A DNA stretch of 64,000 nt, from positions 93,185 through 157,184 of the forward strand of contig VSDK01013561.1 of assembly GCA_009767595.1 (NCBI GenBank), read 5' to 3'. The notes beneath the pieces are model-generated. The model did not search any database, was not told the origin of the DNA, and was given only the letters and a program-made list of their open reading frames with translations. Below, in pieces: positions 1-9,187 of the stretch. This DNA comes from Symbiodinium kawagutii. Its lineage: Eukaryota; Sar; Dinophyceae; Suessiales; Symbiodiniaceae. Positions within the stretch are counted from its first letter, which is position 1. Each line of letters opens with the position of its first letter. A program made the translations under genes and the position numbers.

Positions 1-160
1 TGTAGAATGGCTGGTCGGTTATAGAATGGTTGGTTAATCGTTGGTGGATGGTTGTTTGATAGTTGGTAGATGGTTGACGAGTCACTGGTTGGTGATAGGG
101 ATTTATCATGAACTGGTGGTGGTTGATCCATGGTGAAGAAGATTGATACTCTGCTCTGGA

Positions 161-266
161 CATGGTGGTTTCTCAAAACGCGGAAGCAGAACATGGGTTG
201 GCTTACGGCTATAATGGTCAAGATTGGATGATTTGGGGTACCCCTATGACTTGACAAACCACCATA
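161..266. repeat. Inverted-repeat element, family c
   Basis: About 105 bp. Family pattern: TGGTGGTTTCTCAAAATAGG at one end, its inverted copy at the other, with CCCCAAATCATCCA and AACCAACCATTTTGGGG inside. No coding capacity; MITE-like. About twenty copies in the window, nearly all in presumed introns. Confidence 0.75.
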
Positions 267-499
267 TTATCCATTTACAATAATGAACTTGAATGAACCA
301 ACCATTTTGGGGTACTCCTATGACTTGAGAAACCCCTATGAAAATAATCACTGCTTCAAGTCGTCCAAAAACAGCTTCGCCGGACGGCGCTGCGCCATGT
401 GGTATGCCGGCAGGGCGCCGGGTGGCTCGGGATAGCAGCAAACCATAGTAGCGAAGACAAATGATAGGAATGGATGATAGCAAGGCTGTCTTGATGATC

Positions 500-619
500 A
501 TATGGCTCTGGGTCAATGTTAACCAACCAACAATGACGGATAATTTCCAAAATGAATAAGGGAAACAAGGGTTAATGATAGGAGAACCAAGGGTACGGGG
601 TTTTGACCCAAAGCCATAT
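500..619. repeat. Inverted-repeat element, family b
   Basis: About 120 bp. Family pattern: ATATGGCTATGGGTCA at one end and TGACCCATAGCCATAT at the other; inside, ACCAACCAATAATGG, a TTTTCCC run and a GGTACxGGG stretch. MITE-like, non-coding, a dozen or more copies in the window. Confidence 0.75.
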
Positions 620-824
620 ATGATTTGTTCATTACTATCAACAAAAGATATTGCTATCATCACCATCAATGATTTTTGTTTCTCCAAAATCGGGGAACCC
701 CAAAGCTACGGTTGGTTTTTTACTATAAATTGACGGGAGCAAGGGTCTGCTTGGCATTAAATTACTATAAAGCTATAGTCTATAAATGGCATTAAATGGC
801 TAATATTGGTTGATTTAGGAGGGT

Positions 825-918
825 TCTTCGTTGAGAGCTGTTGTGCTTGGTTGACGGTGAAATCGCGCCTCAAGGTGCGCCCGAACTCACTGCACACATC
901 GCTGAGCTGCACGTGGTA
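825..918 (-). CDS. Exon-like island, unknown protein
   Basis: On the minus strand an AG acceptor (CCCAG) at 919-921 opens a frame beginning YHVQLSDVCSEFGRTLRRDF, with about three quarters G/C at third positions. The donor is unclear; a GA-type donor near 825 is possible. No family recognised. Confidence 0.4.
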
Positions 919-1410
919 CTGGGTTGGTGGCCAATTCAACAAACCAACCAGCTGTTGGTGATTAGTTATATTGATTGCCAACTAATCTGATTGGTGATTT
1001 AACTATTTATTTATCTAATTAATGTGGTTGGGATCAGCTGGCTATAAACAGTTATATATCTATGAATATCAATTAATCAGGCGGTGACAAGCCTACTGCG
1101 GTAGTAATTGCTACCCAGCCATTGTTGTTATTGAGTAATCCCTACCATCATCTGTACCTTGATTACTACAGCCTTGTGTCACCTGGCAACCACCATTCAT
1201 CCACCGTTCCACCAATCGATCGACCAATATGACGTCTGCCAAGTCGTGCCGGCCCATGCAGAATTTCCCACAAAAATGCATGGGAAACCATCAGGAAATC
1301 CACAAGCATCATGAACCAACTACTGACGAACCATCATTCACGAGTGTTTCCTCTTGGTACTTGCAGGTCTATATATTGATATCTATACTATCATTGTTTT
1401 ATATCATATA

Positions 1411-1546
1411 TATAACTTGCTCACAGCTCTTTTGCGGTCACTTTCTCGAAAGATCACCAGCGCGTCTTGGCACAGAAAAGACGGTGATGGAAACTCAGCG
1501 CCAGCTGCACCACTTGGTGCTTCCAATGGCCTTCGGCCAATTCCCA
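1411..1546 (-). repeat. Split direct repeat B2 (3' end of retroelement)
   Basis: Second copy of the 136-bp B repeat; its outer edge at 1411 is the last base shared between copies and is taken as the element's end. Confidence 0.88.
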
Positions 1547-1565
1547 CATGGGTGGGTGGTTGTGG

Positions 1566-1640
1566 GCTGGAGCTTGATCTTGAAATGATTGAGCGACAAA
1601 ACAAGAGTCAACCAAGTTAAACCCGTGTTTCACACTACTA
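1566..1640 (-). repeat. Split direct repeat A2
   Basis: Identical 75-bp partner of A1, lying between B1 and B2. A 19-bp linker (1547-1565) separates it from B2. Confidence 0.9.
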
Positions 1641-1774
1641 TAACTTGCTCACAGCTCTTTTGCGGTCACTTTCTCGAAAGATCACCAGCGCGTCTTGGCA
1701 CAGAAAAGACGGTGATGGAAACTCAGAGCCAGCTGCACCACTTGGTGCTTCCAATGGCCTTCGGCCAATTCCCA
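1639..1774 (-). repeat. Split direct repeat B1
   Basis: 136 bp, 135 of them shared with 1411-1546. It abuts A2, sharing two bases with it, as expected for a B1-A2-B2 3' end. Confidence 0.9.
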
Positions 1775-1955
1775 AATCACTGGTGTTACTATTTTACTTT
1801 AGTGACCACGTGTGAGCAAAGAAAAATGAAAATGCCTCTCATGACCCAAATCAGCAGTGTTAACCAACAGCAGAAGAGGGAGGGAAAGAAGAGAGAAGGG
1901 GGGGGGCCGTGTTGTTTGCAATTGCTTGTTTGCAGAAGCTATGCTGCAGCTGACC

Positions 1956-4900
1956 TTAGTGAGGAACACAAAGTCTATAGGCCGTAAGTGCATGTGCCAG
2001 GTGATGACATAGTTGAGCAGGGTAAGGTTGAGCAACCCGTGTCCACGGAATACCATGACGATTGGATCCTGTGAGTTGGAAATGCTTTCTCCCTGTTCGT
2101 GAACACCACCCTGGCTTCCCATGGCAACGGCATTGAATTCGACCCAGGTCGCACTCATCCAAGTTGCCTGAAACAAACCTTGTCCGCTTTCGCCACTTGG
2201 TGCCATATTGACAAAAATCACAAACACTGACACGTACATGCGGTAAACTCAGCAATCGTTTGATAGGTGGAAGATACCAGCATTTGCTTGAATGAGGATT
2301 TTCCAAAATCCATGGTATACCAGCATAATCCAACCACTCGATGATCTTCACAGCAGAACGAAAACACCTATTCCCAAGTTTAACTTTGGCAACTTCGTGT
2401 TCAGGTAGATCTTGAAGACCCCATGGAAACTGCCGAGTGCGGATCACCCTGGTACGGTCACGTGCAGGCGAAAAGGAACTGCAAGGTGGAGCAAGCATTG
2501 CTGCGATGATCTTGCCGTGCTTTATGTCTTCATGGATCTTCCAAAGTACACAAGGCTTGGTAAGGTCATACTCTTCCCCATGTAAAAGTTCCCATTCACG
2601 AGTTGAAAAACCGGCTTTACGAGCTGCTCTTGCAACACCTCCTGACCCTGAGAAAAAGTCGGCTACATATCTACCTGGATCTCTCAGTTGGGCAGAGCGA
2701 TGTGAGGATAATCTCGGCCTAGCATGATTTCCTCTATGTGGCGCTCTGCTGCAAGACAACTCATCTGTGTGCTGGCACTCAGCTTGTGCCAGGTTGCTGC
2801 CAGTCTGCCAGCTTTCTCGTACCTGCTCACCGATTTTCTTGTCAACCAGCAACCCCTCTTTCTCACTTCGTCCTGCCCTCGTTCCTGACTTGCTCGATCG
2901 ATGCTTGGACCACTGTGTCGGGCTTGGTAGGGTACTAAGCTCAGGCGAAGTTCCTTGCAGCACTGTTGGAACACTGTCAGGTACTCGCCGTAGTTGAAGT
3001 CCCATACCCTGCCCTCTTTTGGTCCTTGCCGCAAGCTGCGAAGAAGCGGATCGATGAATTGGAGCCATGATGAATCGAGAAGGATGCTGTCGTCCTTGTC
3101 CCCTATCTTCGACACTTGGCTTGTCTCGGTCAGCGATGTCACCACTGACCAATGCCCAGTCACCCGTTGAGTCGGGGGAACCAATCCAAGTCGGCGTAGG
3201 CCAAGCAATGTCCCAGGCCTGTGGTATGTCGAGACCTGGAGGAGGTTGAACAAAGCCTTCTGAGAGTGCCCATGTACCATCATCCGCCAGCTGATTCCAC
3301 ACCAGACCGGGAGGGGGTACGCAAGCCTCGAGCGAGATGGGCATAGCTTTCTCCATCCCTTCAAACTCCTCCAAGCTGCTGGTACTTTGCTCGACCCATG
3401 TTTCCCATAAATGGGATGTCGATCCATCAAGGCTGCCATGCAATAGTCCCCGTAGTGGCTCCCTTCTCCTTCCAGAAACTTTGCATTGAAGAGCTTCACC
3501 AGGGCCTTGTCGATCATGGCTGGGTGGCTCAAAGTGCATCGCTCCTGCTGAGAAAAGGTGTCCAACTCCTGCATGCGCTTCTTGTACTGGTCCCTCACAC
3601 GCGAGGAGACTGCCGCCACTTCTAGAAGACTTTGCCCCGTCTCCATGCCCGTTTGAACAAGCTCCTGAAGACGCTTTCTTTTTCGACTTGGCAAGGTACG
3701 CTGCTTCCCTCCTTTTGGCTCTTCCAGCCATTCGGATGAGGTGCTGCGTCCGGAGTCGCTCAGGTCCTCCAGTGTCTTGTCCTTGGCAACTATCATCCCA
3801 TCCATGCCTTGGAGCTCCTTCTCTGTCTTGGGAAGCTGTTTCGACTCCACCTTCTTCTCCGTCAAGTGCTTCTTCAAAAAACTTGACCCTTCTAGGTTCC
3901 GCTCCCGGTTGATCTCCCTCTTTGCAGCGGATCGAGTTTCCTTTGGCAGTGTCAGCTCCCTTGTCCTCTTCGTTGAGCGCTGCTGCTGCACTGTGTGCTG
4001 GCTGGCATTGCTGCTGAGAGTGCGGGTGCGTTTTGGAGCCATGCTGCTCCGCTGCTTGAGGGGGAAAGGCAAGAGAAAAATCATCATCCACCAAATCAAC
4101 CAACAGCTTGGAACTTTCGGAGTCATGTATGCGAGAGGGCTCATCTGCTACATTGAGTTCAGACGGTATCCATCTGATTGAAAGGAAAATGTTCCTACTC
4201 ATGCAAATTGCTCCTATCTTTCTGAGGATGGCCAGCAGTTTAAAATTCTTACTTCGACAGCGTTCCACTGCTAGAACCACCCCCAAATTATCACAAAGGT
4301 GTAAGTGCCTAATTCCATGACCATACCTAGTCATAGCCAGTCGTTTGATAGCCTTAAGCACACCCCTGGCTTCCAGCAGAACTATGTTGTCATTGAACTT
4401 CCACTTGCCCCATAGCTTTGGCTTCCAGTGCTTTCGTTTCAAAAGAGGTGCGGGAACCTCGGCAAAGCTTTCACTCAGCCCCCAGCCTGCTTCACGCAAC
4501 TTTTCAGCGGCCTTCGAACTGAATTTAGTCCAAGCCGTGCCATCGAAGTGAAGTCCAGCAGCTCCCAAAGCACTTTCACGAGCGGAGTGGCTATCCAGCC
4601 GTCTGAACCGTGATCGCTCCTGAAGGCGACCAACTGCTGCTACACGACCTTTCTCCCACCAGCTTTCGCAAACTCCGAAACCTGTCAAACTTGCATCAGA
4701 CGAAGTAACAGCTCTATTCCACTGCCGCCACCAGTCTTGTACATTCATGAAGAGTAGGCCAGCAAACGCTCTCAACTCATCCACAACTGAAGGCCAGAAA
4801 CTGACTGCATCATAGTAGTGACGATGAATGAACCCGTAAACAGCATGGAAAGTAGATAGCATCCACCTGTTCATGAGCCCACAAAACGTAGCATGCCCAA

Positions 4901-6491
4901 TCACAACTTCTAAAGCGCGACCAGAGCTCTTGCCACGACGTAGTAAGCCCAGTATCCCTTGGTGAACTTTCCACAGCCGTTTTGGGTTGATTCTACTCCT
5001 CATCATCTCACCTTCAACCACACATCCCAGACTCTCCGTATATCCAGAACTAATCTCGCAAGCATGCAAATCCAGTCCCAGTTTATCGAAGGTCTCCTGC
5101 ATCTCACACATCACCCTTTGAACATGCTGAGCATCTGTACCAACCACTCCCAGATTATCAACATAGACATAGAAGTGAGGCTTATCATCCACCATAGAAC
5201 CCACGCGCAGCACCAAAGGACCACCACGATCATTCACCAGCCCTGCATCTGCTAGTAGCGGCATGCTCCTGCAGACTGACTCATTGGCACGTTGAGCAAA
5301 GTAAAGTGACCATGAAAAACCTTGACAAAGGCTGCCAGCACAAGGAAATACAGGATCCAAAGGCCCAAGCAATCGGCCATCCAGCATAGTTCCAGTCAAT
5401 CCAACAACCTTTGCAGGTACTGGTCGCCAAGCAAAAAACTTTGACAACCACCGTGGGACTCGCATACGATGGAAGCAATCCCGTACATCACTGAGTCCAA
5501 CAAAAATGCTGAGGGCATCTGCAACTTCCTCAGTCATCCAAGTCGCACCTTCCAGCTCTACCTCTATACGACCAATGCCTTCGCCTGTCATCAAGTTTAC
5601 TCCAGGTGGATCATGGAAACATGCATTGGCCCGGCGAGCATCTGTGATCATCCTCAGCTTTGTCCTTGAGGATTTCCACACAAAGAAAACCCCCACTTCA
5701 CATGCAGGTTCGGTGGTGTAGGTGAAGTACCCTATGGCATCGAGTTTGCGAACTAGACCTTGATAGGCCTTTTGGTTGTACTTCAGCTTTGGGTCCCAAT
5801 AGGGAGTGCAAATTCTGTCAAGCTCTTGAGCTTCAACACCCCGTCTCAACATCAGCTCTGATTTCTCCTCCAGGAAACGACGGTCGTCACATGGCAAGAT
5901 ATCTGCAAGATCTGGGCAGCCATGTATGTCACTGGGTACACTGACGAGCTCGGCACGGTAGGAGGCTAGCGACTCGTTGACGGGTTTGAAGTCATATGGA
6001 CTTGCCCCGTGGAGGAGCTCTGACAAAGCTCCCTCCGGGCTTGGTATGCAACCACTGGGCTTCTGTAGCTTCACCAGACCATCCACACGTTGCAATACCT
6101 CATCCTGCATGGGACTGCAGGGTTGTGAAACATCATCATCTTTACATCCAGCCATCCAGTTGAGAGCCCATATCACCTCCTTTACATTGGATTCCAGATG
6201 TCGAATTCTCTCCTTGCGTCGCCTCACTGTTCGGCAACCACCATCATTCAAGGAGACACATGCAGGATAGGGCAGAGGAAACAAACTGCGAGCTTTCATA
6301 GAAGAGTGAGCTGCCCCGCCAGGTTGCCTCATGCCACTCCCCCTGTAATCAAGCTGAGAGGAGCCTCCCGGGGGGAAGAAGGCTCCATAGTCATCTTCAC
6401 TGACCATCGCCCTGCTGCTGCGCACCCTTGCCTCTACGTTTCGGAGTAGGCTTTGGTGGCTTGGGCAGGGCATCTGCTCCATCTCCATCAT
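1956..6491 (-). CDS. Retroelement ORF2: reverse transcriptase - RNase H - cytosine-5 methyltransferase
   Basis: 1511 residues from the first ATG; ATG at residue 29 would overlap the ORF1 stop less. RT about residues 240-500: RMITDARRAN near 280, motif A SDVRDCF with D335, GFSWSLYF near 391, and YVDN at 443-446 where most RTs have YxDD. RNase H about 595-790: D599, E707, D734, D783 (ADEPSR), the DIRS/gypsy-type pattern. Residues about 800-1270 form a low-similarity linker that is open over the recombinase ORF in another frame. From 1274 there is a C5-methyltransferase-like domain: DFFSGSGG (motif I, D1278), APPCSSFS (motif IV, C1337), ENP near 1397, QYGTKWRKRTR (motif VIII). It reaches the C-terminus, so a full target-recognition domain is doubtful. 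DIRS-1 joins RT-RH to a Dam-like domain; here it is cytosine-5 type. Confidence 0.9.
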   Translation of the reverse strand: MMEMEQMPCPSHQSLLRNVEARVRSSRAMVSEDDYGAFFPPGGSSQLDYRGSGMRQPGGAAHSSMKARSLFPLPYPACVSLNDGGCRTVRRRKERIRHLESNVKEVIWALNWMAGCKDDDVSQPCSPMQDEVLQRVDGLVKLQKPSGCIPSPEGALSELLHGASPYDFKPVNESLASYRAELVSVPSDIHGCPDLADILPCDDRRFLEEKSELMLRRGVEAQELDRICTPYWDPKLKYNQKAYQGLVRKLDAIGYFTYTTEPACEVGVFFVWKSSRTKLRMITDARRANACFHDPPGVNLMTGEGIGRIEVELEGATWMTEEVADALSIFVGLSDVRDCFHRMRVPRWLSKFFAWRPVPAKVVGLTGTMLDGRLLGPLDPVFPCAGSLCQGFSWSLYFAQRANESVCRSMPLLADAGLVNDRGGPLVLRVGSMVDDKPHFYVYVDNLGVVGTDAQHVQRVMCEMQETFDKLGLDLHACEISSGYTESLGCVVEGEMMRSRINPKRLWKVHQGILGLLRRGKSSGRALEVVIGHATFCGLMNRWMLSTFHAVYGFIHRHYYDAVSFWPSVVDELRAFAGLLFMNVQDWWRQWNRAVTSSDASLTGFGVCESWWEKGRVAAVGRLQERSRFRRLDSHSARESALGAAGLHFDGTAWTKFSSKAAEKLREAGWGLSESFAEVPAPLLKRKHWKPKLWGKWKFNDNIVLLEARGVLKAIKRLAMTRYGHGIRHLHLCDNLGVVLAVERCRSKNFKLLAILRKIGAICMSRNIFLSIRWIPSELNVADEPSRIHDSESSKLLVDLVDDDFSLAFPPQAAEQHGSKTHPHSQQQCQPAHSAAAALNEEDKGADTAKGNSIRCKEGDQPGAEPRRVKFFEEALDGEEGGVETASQDREGAPRHGWDDSCQGQDTGGPERLRTQHLIRMAGRAKRREAAYLAKSKKKASSGACSNGHGDGAKSSRSGGSLLACEGPVQEAHAGVGHLFSAGAMHFEPPSHDRQGPGEALQCKVSGRRREPLRGLLHGSLDGSTSHLWETWVEQSTSSLEEFEGMEKAMPISLEACVPPPGLVWNQLADDGTWALSEGFVQPPPGLDIPQAWDIAWPTPTWIGSPDSTGDWALVSGDIADRDKPSVEDRGQGRQHPSRFIMAPIHRSASSQLAARTKRGQGMGLQLRRVPDSVPTVLQGTSPELSTLPSPTQWSKHRSSKSGTRAGRSEKEGLLVDKKIGEQVRESWQTGSNLAQAECQHTDELSCSRAPHRGNHARPRLSSHRSAQLRDPGRYVADFFSGSGGVARAARKAGFSTREWELLHGEEYDLTKPCVLWKIHEDIKHGKIIAAMLAPPCSSFSPARDRTRVIRTRQFPWGLQDLPEHEVAKVKLGNRCFRSAVKIIEWLDYAGIPWILENPHSSKCWYLPPIKRLLSLPHVRVSVCDFCQYGTKWRKRTRFVSGNLDECDLGRIQCRCHGKPGWCSRTGRKHFQLTGSNRHGIPWTRVAQPYPAQLCHHLAHALTAYRLCVPH
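2684..4144 (-). CDS. Retroelement tyrosine recombinase (nested, overlapping frame)
   Basis: 486 residues from the first ATG; ATG at residue 35 (4042, MAPKRTRTL) is a likelier start. It lies wholly inside ORF2 in another frame, between its RNase H and methyltransferase parts, and ends 12 bases before the methyltransferase begins. Catalytic pattern: R309 (TYHRPGTLLGLRR), YQARHS with Y406 at the usual histidine position and R409, W433 (RGCW), nucleophile Y442 (SVSRYEK). The N-terminal 150 residues are basic and low-complexity. Expected role: integration of a circular DNA intermediate by strand exchange. Expression would need frameshifting, reinitiation or splicing; which one is not visible. Confidence 0.86.
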   Translation of the reverse strand: MSPLAYMTPKVPSCWLIWWMMIFLLPFPLKQRSSMAPKRTRTLSSNASQHTVQQQRSTKRTRELTLPKETRSAAKREINRERNLEGSSFLKKHLTEKKVESKQLPKTEKELQGMDGMIVAKDKTLEDLSDSGRSTSSEWLEEPKGGKQRTLPSRKRKRLQELVQTGMETGQSLLEVAAVSSRVRDQYKKRMQELDTFSQQERCTLSHPAMIDKALVKLFNAKFLEGEGSHYGDYCMAALMDRHPIYGKHGSSKVPAAWRSLKGWRKLCPSRSRLAYPLPVWCGISWRMMVHGHSQKALFNLLQVSTYHRPGTLLGLRRLGLVPPTQRVTGHWSVVTSLTETSQVSKIGDKDDSILLDSSWLQFIDPLLRSLRQGPKEGRVWDFNYGEYLTVFQQCCKELRLSLVPYQARHSGPSIDRASQERGQDEVRKRGCWLTRKSVSRYEKAGRLAATWHKLSASTQMSCLAAERHIEEIMLGRDYPHIALPN

Positions 6492-6640
6492 CAGCTTGAT
6501 TCAAAGGAGCATTGCGAAGCTCCCTCACTTTCTGCCTGGCCTGCATCAACTCGAGTTCATCCTTGTTCTTCTTGGCAGCATAACTACGGAAACTTGGGGA
6601 GATGATGTCATCGGGTCCAGCCTGACCAGCATAGATCTTA

Positions 6641-7742
6641 CTTTGGTGACGCTCGGAAGTTATGTAGTTATAAGTAAGTTATTTCGAAGTTATATATAAC
6701 TAAAATAACTTCAAAATAACTTCAAAATAACTTTTATAACTTTTTTATATCGTTTTTTTGCAATTTACTGAACCAAACAATTTTTAGCCGCTGGACTACT
6801 TTTTCGCGTCAACCGCGCAGCAGAGAGATGCAAATTCGAACATCCATCGTTTTTCGACGAACATATTTATGTAGCCCTTGTTGTGAGAAGTATGTCAAAT
6901 CCGCATCGATGGGTCTCTGCTTTCAGTGAATCCTGAGCACCAAGTCTTGGTGCAGTGTGAAGGATAGCAGTGGGTGAGCTCGCCATCGCCAAGCAGTCCA
7001 AACTATCTATCCGGGACACGCGTTTCAAACTTCTGGTATGAGCCAAAAGGGTTACGAATTTGAGAGAATTGAGGCGAAATCCCGCGGACAACGCACGGAG
7101 CCCGCGGACAAGGAGTTCTGGCCGCGGACATTTTCTTTTAATTCGTTTTAAATTGCGGACAAAGTAGTAGCCCAACCTGTGATTTCCCCGCGGACAACCG
7201 CGGACAACCGCGGACATCTCGCGGACAACGCGACACCCTTGTTTTGGCCATCCAAAGTTTTCGAATTTGCATTGTGAGACGCACGAAACCCCTCATGACT
7301 GCAACAAAGAGCTACGCATCATATTCCTCTCCAGGTGTCGTTTGCAGACCGACAACCATTCCAGGAATGTGTCGAGGCTACGAACACCGTCAGAGAAACC
7401 TTGTTCACAATTCAAGCGCTTCGCTTGCTCTCTGCGCAGGTCTCCAAATTGTGGCAGGGCAGTCAAGTTGCCTAAAAAATTCTGTGAAGAACTAAACTGT
7501 TTCAAGATTTGAGCCATGTTGCTGCAATCATCAAATTCCAGAAGAAAAATCTGAAAAATAAGTTATTTTTTGAAACGAAAAACCTTCAAAATAACAATTT
7601 CGCATAACTTCATAACTTCCGCGTAACTAGCCTCAAAAAACCATAAGTTATTTAGAAGTTATCAAGTTATTTTGAAGTTATATATAAGAATTTCAAAGTT
7701 ATTTATAAGTTATAACTGGATAACTTCCGCGCGATACCAAAG
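6641..7742. mobile_element. 1.1-kb non-autonomous TIR element inside ORF1
   Basis: 1102 bp flanked by TA on both sides (6639-6640, 7743-7744). The ends are imperfect inverted repeats: CTTTGGTGACGCTCGGAAGT on the left; the right end reversed reads CTTTGGTATCGCGCGGAAGT, and similarity continues through an AGTTATAA-rich stretch. No transposase-like ORF. TA duplication and TIRs fit a Tc1/mariner-type MITE. The interior holds a cluster of CGCGGACA motifs. Removing it with one TA restores the ORF1 frame, so it came in after the retroelement. Confidence 0.82.
7083..7227 (+). repeat. Cluster of eight GCGGACA motifs
   Basis: CGCGGACA occurs at 7083, 7103, 7123, 7189, 7199, 7209 and 7220, and TGCGGACA at about 7154, all in one orientation. 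Copies at 7189-7227 are 10-11 bp apart, near one helical turn. Could be a protein-binding array or a decayed minisatellite. Confidence 0.7.
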
Positions 7743-8878
7743 TAGCATTCTCCCAAGAAGGTCGCGATGGATTCGAGTAGGCATCGACGATAGCTTGAAG
7801 GCGCCGACAAATCACCTCCAAGCTTACCAGGGCAGGAATGTTCACTTGATCGAACGTGCCAGCATAAAACAGAGCATCGCACAACACCTTCATCTCATGG
7901 AATGTGCGGTCCGTCTGTTCCAGGTGTTTGCTACGTAGCCACATCTGCAGCCACAAGCGTGGATCTCCTCCTTGGCGTTCAGTGTGCTTTATGAGGTGAA
8001 GTGCCGTGCTCGGCCCATCCAGCGGAGTCTCACTGAACGTTGGAGTGAAGCATTCTTGGCATACGTCCCGCCAGCGTTTGAACCTTTCACCATGCTCATC
8101 ATAGTCTACCCACAAGGTCCGAACCTCTTTGTCATTCTCCGGCTCGTCACCCTCAGGTTTTGCAGGCGATCCCAAGGCTCCAGATTGACCAGACCGGCCA
8201 ACAGTCGCATCACCAGGTTGCCAAAACAGAGCACGTCGTTTGCCGGCGTATTCCGGAGCATCCTCCTGCTTCACCATCTCAATCTTCACCCAGGCCCCTT
8301 GTCGGAGAGCCATAGCACACCTGTCCCCAATCTGAATGTCTGTCGCCAAACTCAAACTGACTTCTTGGCCTAAAGTCAGGCCTCCCAGTGGTTCAGCCGC
8401 AAGCCACACATAGTCTGCCAAAGCAGGAGTCACAGCTTGAGCATCCCTGGGAACAATAGCACCACCTGTGGGCGCTGCACCAACATCAGTCCTTGTGATT
8501 CGACGACGAATGAAGACCCCACCATAGAAGTCATCCAACCCAACCAAAGACCCACCTGCGTTGCAAACGAAGTCAGGCTTAGTAGGGCTAAGTCCTTCCC
8601 GCTCAGCATCCAAATAGGCCTCCTTTATCACACGTCTCAGAACCTCATCTGTGATCCGTTCACGAAAGCGATATGCGTTGGCACCCAACGCACTAGGAAG
8701 TCTATTCGAAGAAATCAATCCCTTCAGCCGAGCAGGTCCAGTTGCTCCACCGCAACTGAGGTTCTCCAGATAAAGGTCTCCATCAGGGGTATATATATAT
8801 GCTTCCTGATCATTCAGAATCAGGGCCACCAAAGCTTCATGCCAGACACTATCATCCGAATACCACAGCAGTACTCTT

Positions 8879-9187
8879 TTACCGGGAACCAGCGATCGAT
8901 AGTACTCCACCTCCACGTCGCCTGCTACTAGGGGATTCAGCCGGCTCATGTTGCAAACGTCTCACTAACAACCAGATTGCACCAAGGCCCCCAGCTCCCA
9001 GCACCACACCAGTTACCAGGACCAAGCCACGGTCAACTTCCAGCCCAGCTGAAGGAGTCACTTCAGGGCAATTGCAGATCACCTCAACGGGGCCAGCAGC
9101 CTGAAGCGGTAGGCGATATGGCTCGCGGTGGTGTTCCCTGACCACCAGCGCCAGGAGTTGCACTGCGAGTGCGCTCCAGAACTTCAT
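8879..9187 (-). CDS. Retroelement ORF0: small predicted membrane protein
   Basis: 102 residues if it starts at the ATG at 9187, the first base after repeat A1; the frame is open 13 codons further up into A1. The N-terminus (MKFWSALAVQLLALVV) looks like a signal peptide. A second hydrophobic stretch near residues 58-80 (LVLVTGVVLGAGGLGAIWLL) looks like a membrane helix followed by arginines; two cysteines (CNC) lie between. It overlaps the start of ORF1 by about 70 bases in another frame. I recognise no family. It could be a leader ORF controlling ORF1 translation rather than a functional protein. Confidence 0.5.
   Translation of the reverse strand: MKFWSALAVQLLALVVREHHREPYRLPLQAAGPVEVICNCPEVTPSAGLEVDRGLVLVTGVVLGAGGLGAIWLLVRRLQHEPAESPSSRRRGGGVLSIAGSR

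Larger units (their letters stand above)
1..1410. other. Left flank: repeats and two exon-like islands
   Basis: No confident gene. Holds a family-c element (161-266), a family-b element (500-619), a GC-rich island at about 366-440 (strand unclear) and a better island at about 825-918. The rest is ACCA/TGGT-rich simple sequence. Confidence 0.6.
6397..8949 (-). pseudogene. Retroelement ORF1 (gag-like), interrupted by a TIR element
   Basis: The frame starts at ATG 8949 and runs to 7743, where the inserted element brings a stop 20 codons later. Past the insertion the same frame resumes at 6638 with no shift and ends at TGA 6397-6399. Counting the TA duplication once, the uninterrupted gene would be 482 codons. 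The C-terminal third is acidic and helical (for example LWLQMWLRSKHLEQTDRTF), followed by a basic, proline- and lysine-rich tail suited to nucleic-acid binding. The position before RT suggests a gag-like role; there is no CCHC zinc knuckle. It overlaps the first ATG of the RT ORF by 95 bases in another frame. Confidence 0.72.

Noticed and set aside
1229..1987. Plus-strand ORFs of 119 and 132 codons.
   Set aside because: They run through the A and B repeats of the retroelement, whose genes are on the other strand.
6641..7742. The insert in ORF1 acting as an intron (introner).
   Set aside because: Using the nearest GT and AG in its ends leaves a TAA stop in the joined frame; only precise excision with one TA restores ORF1.
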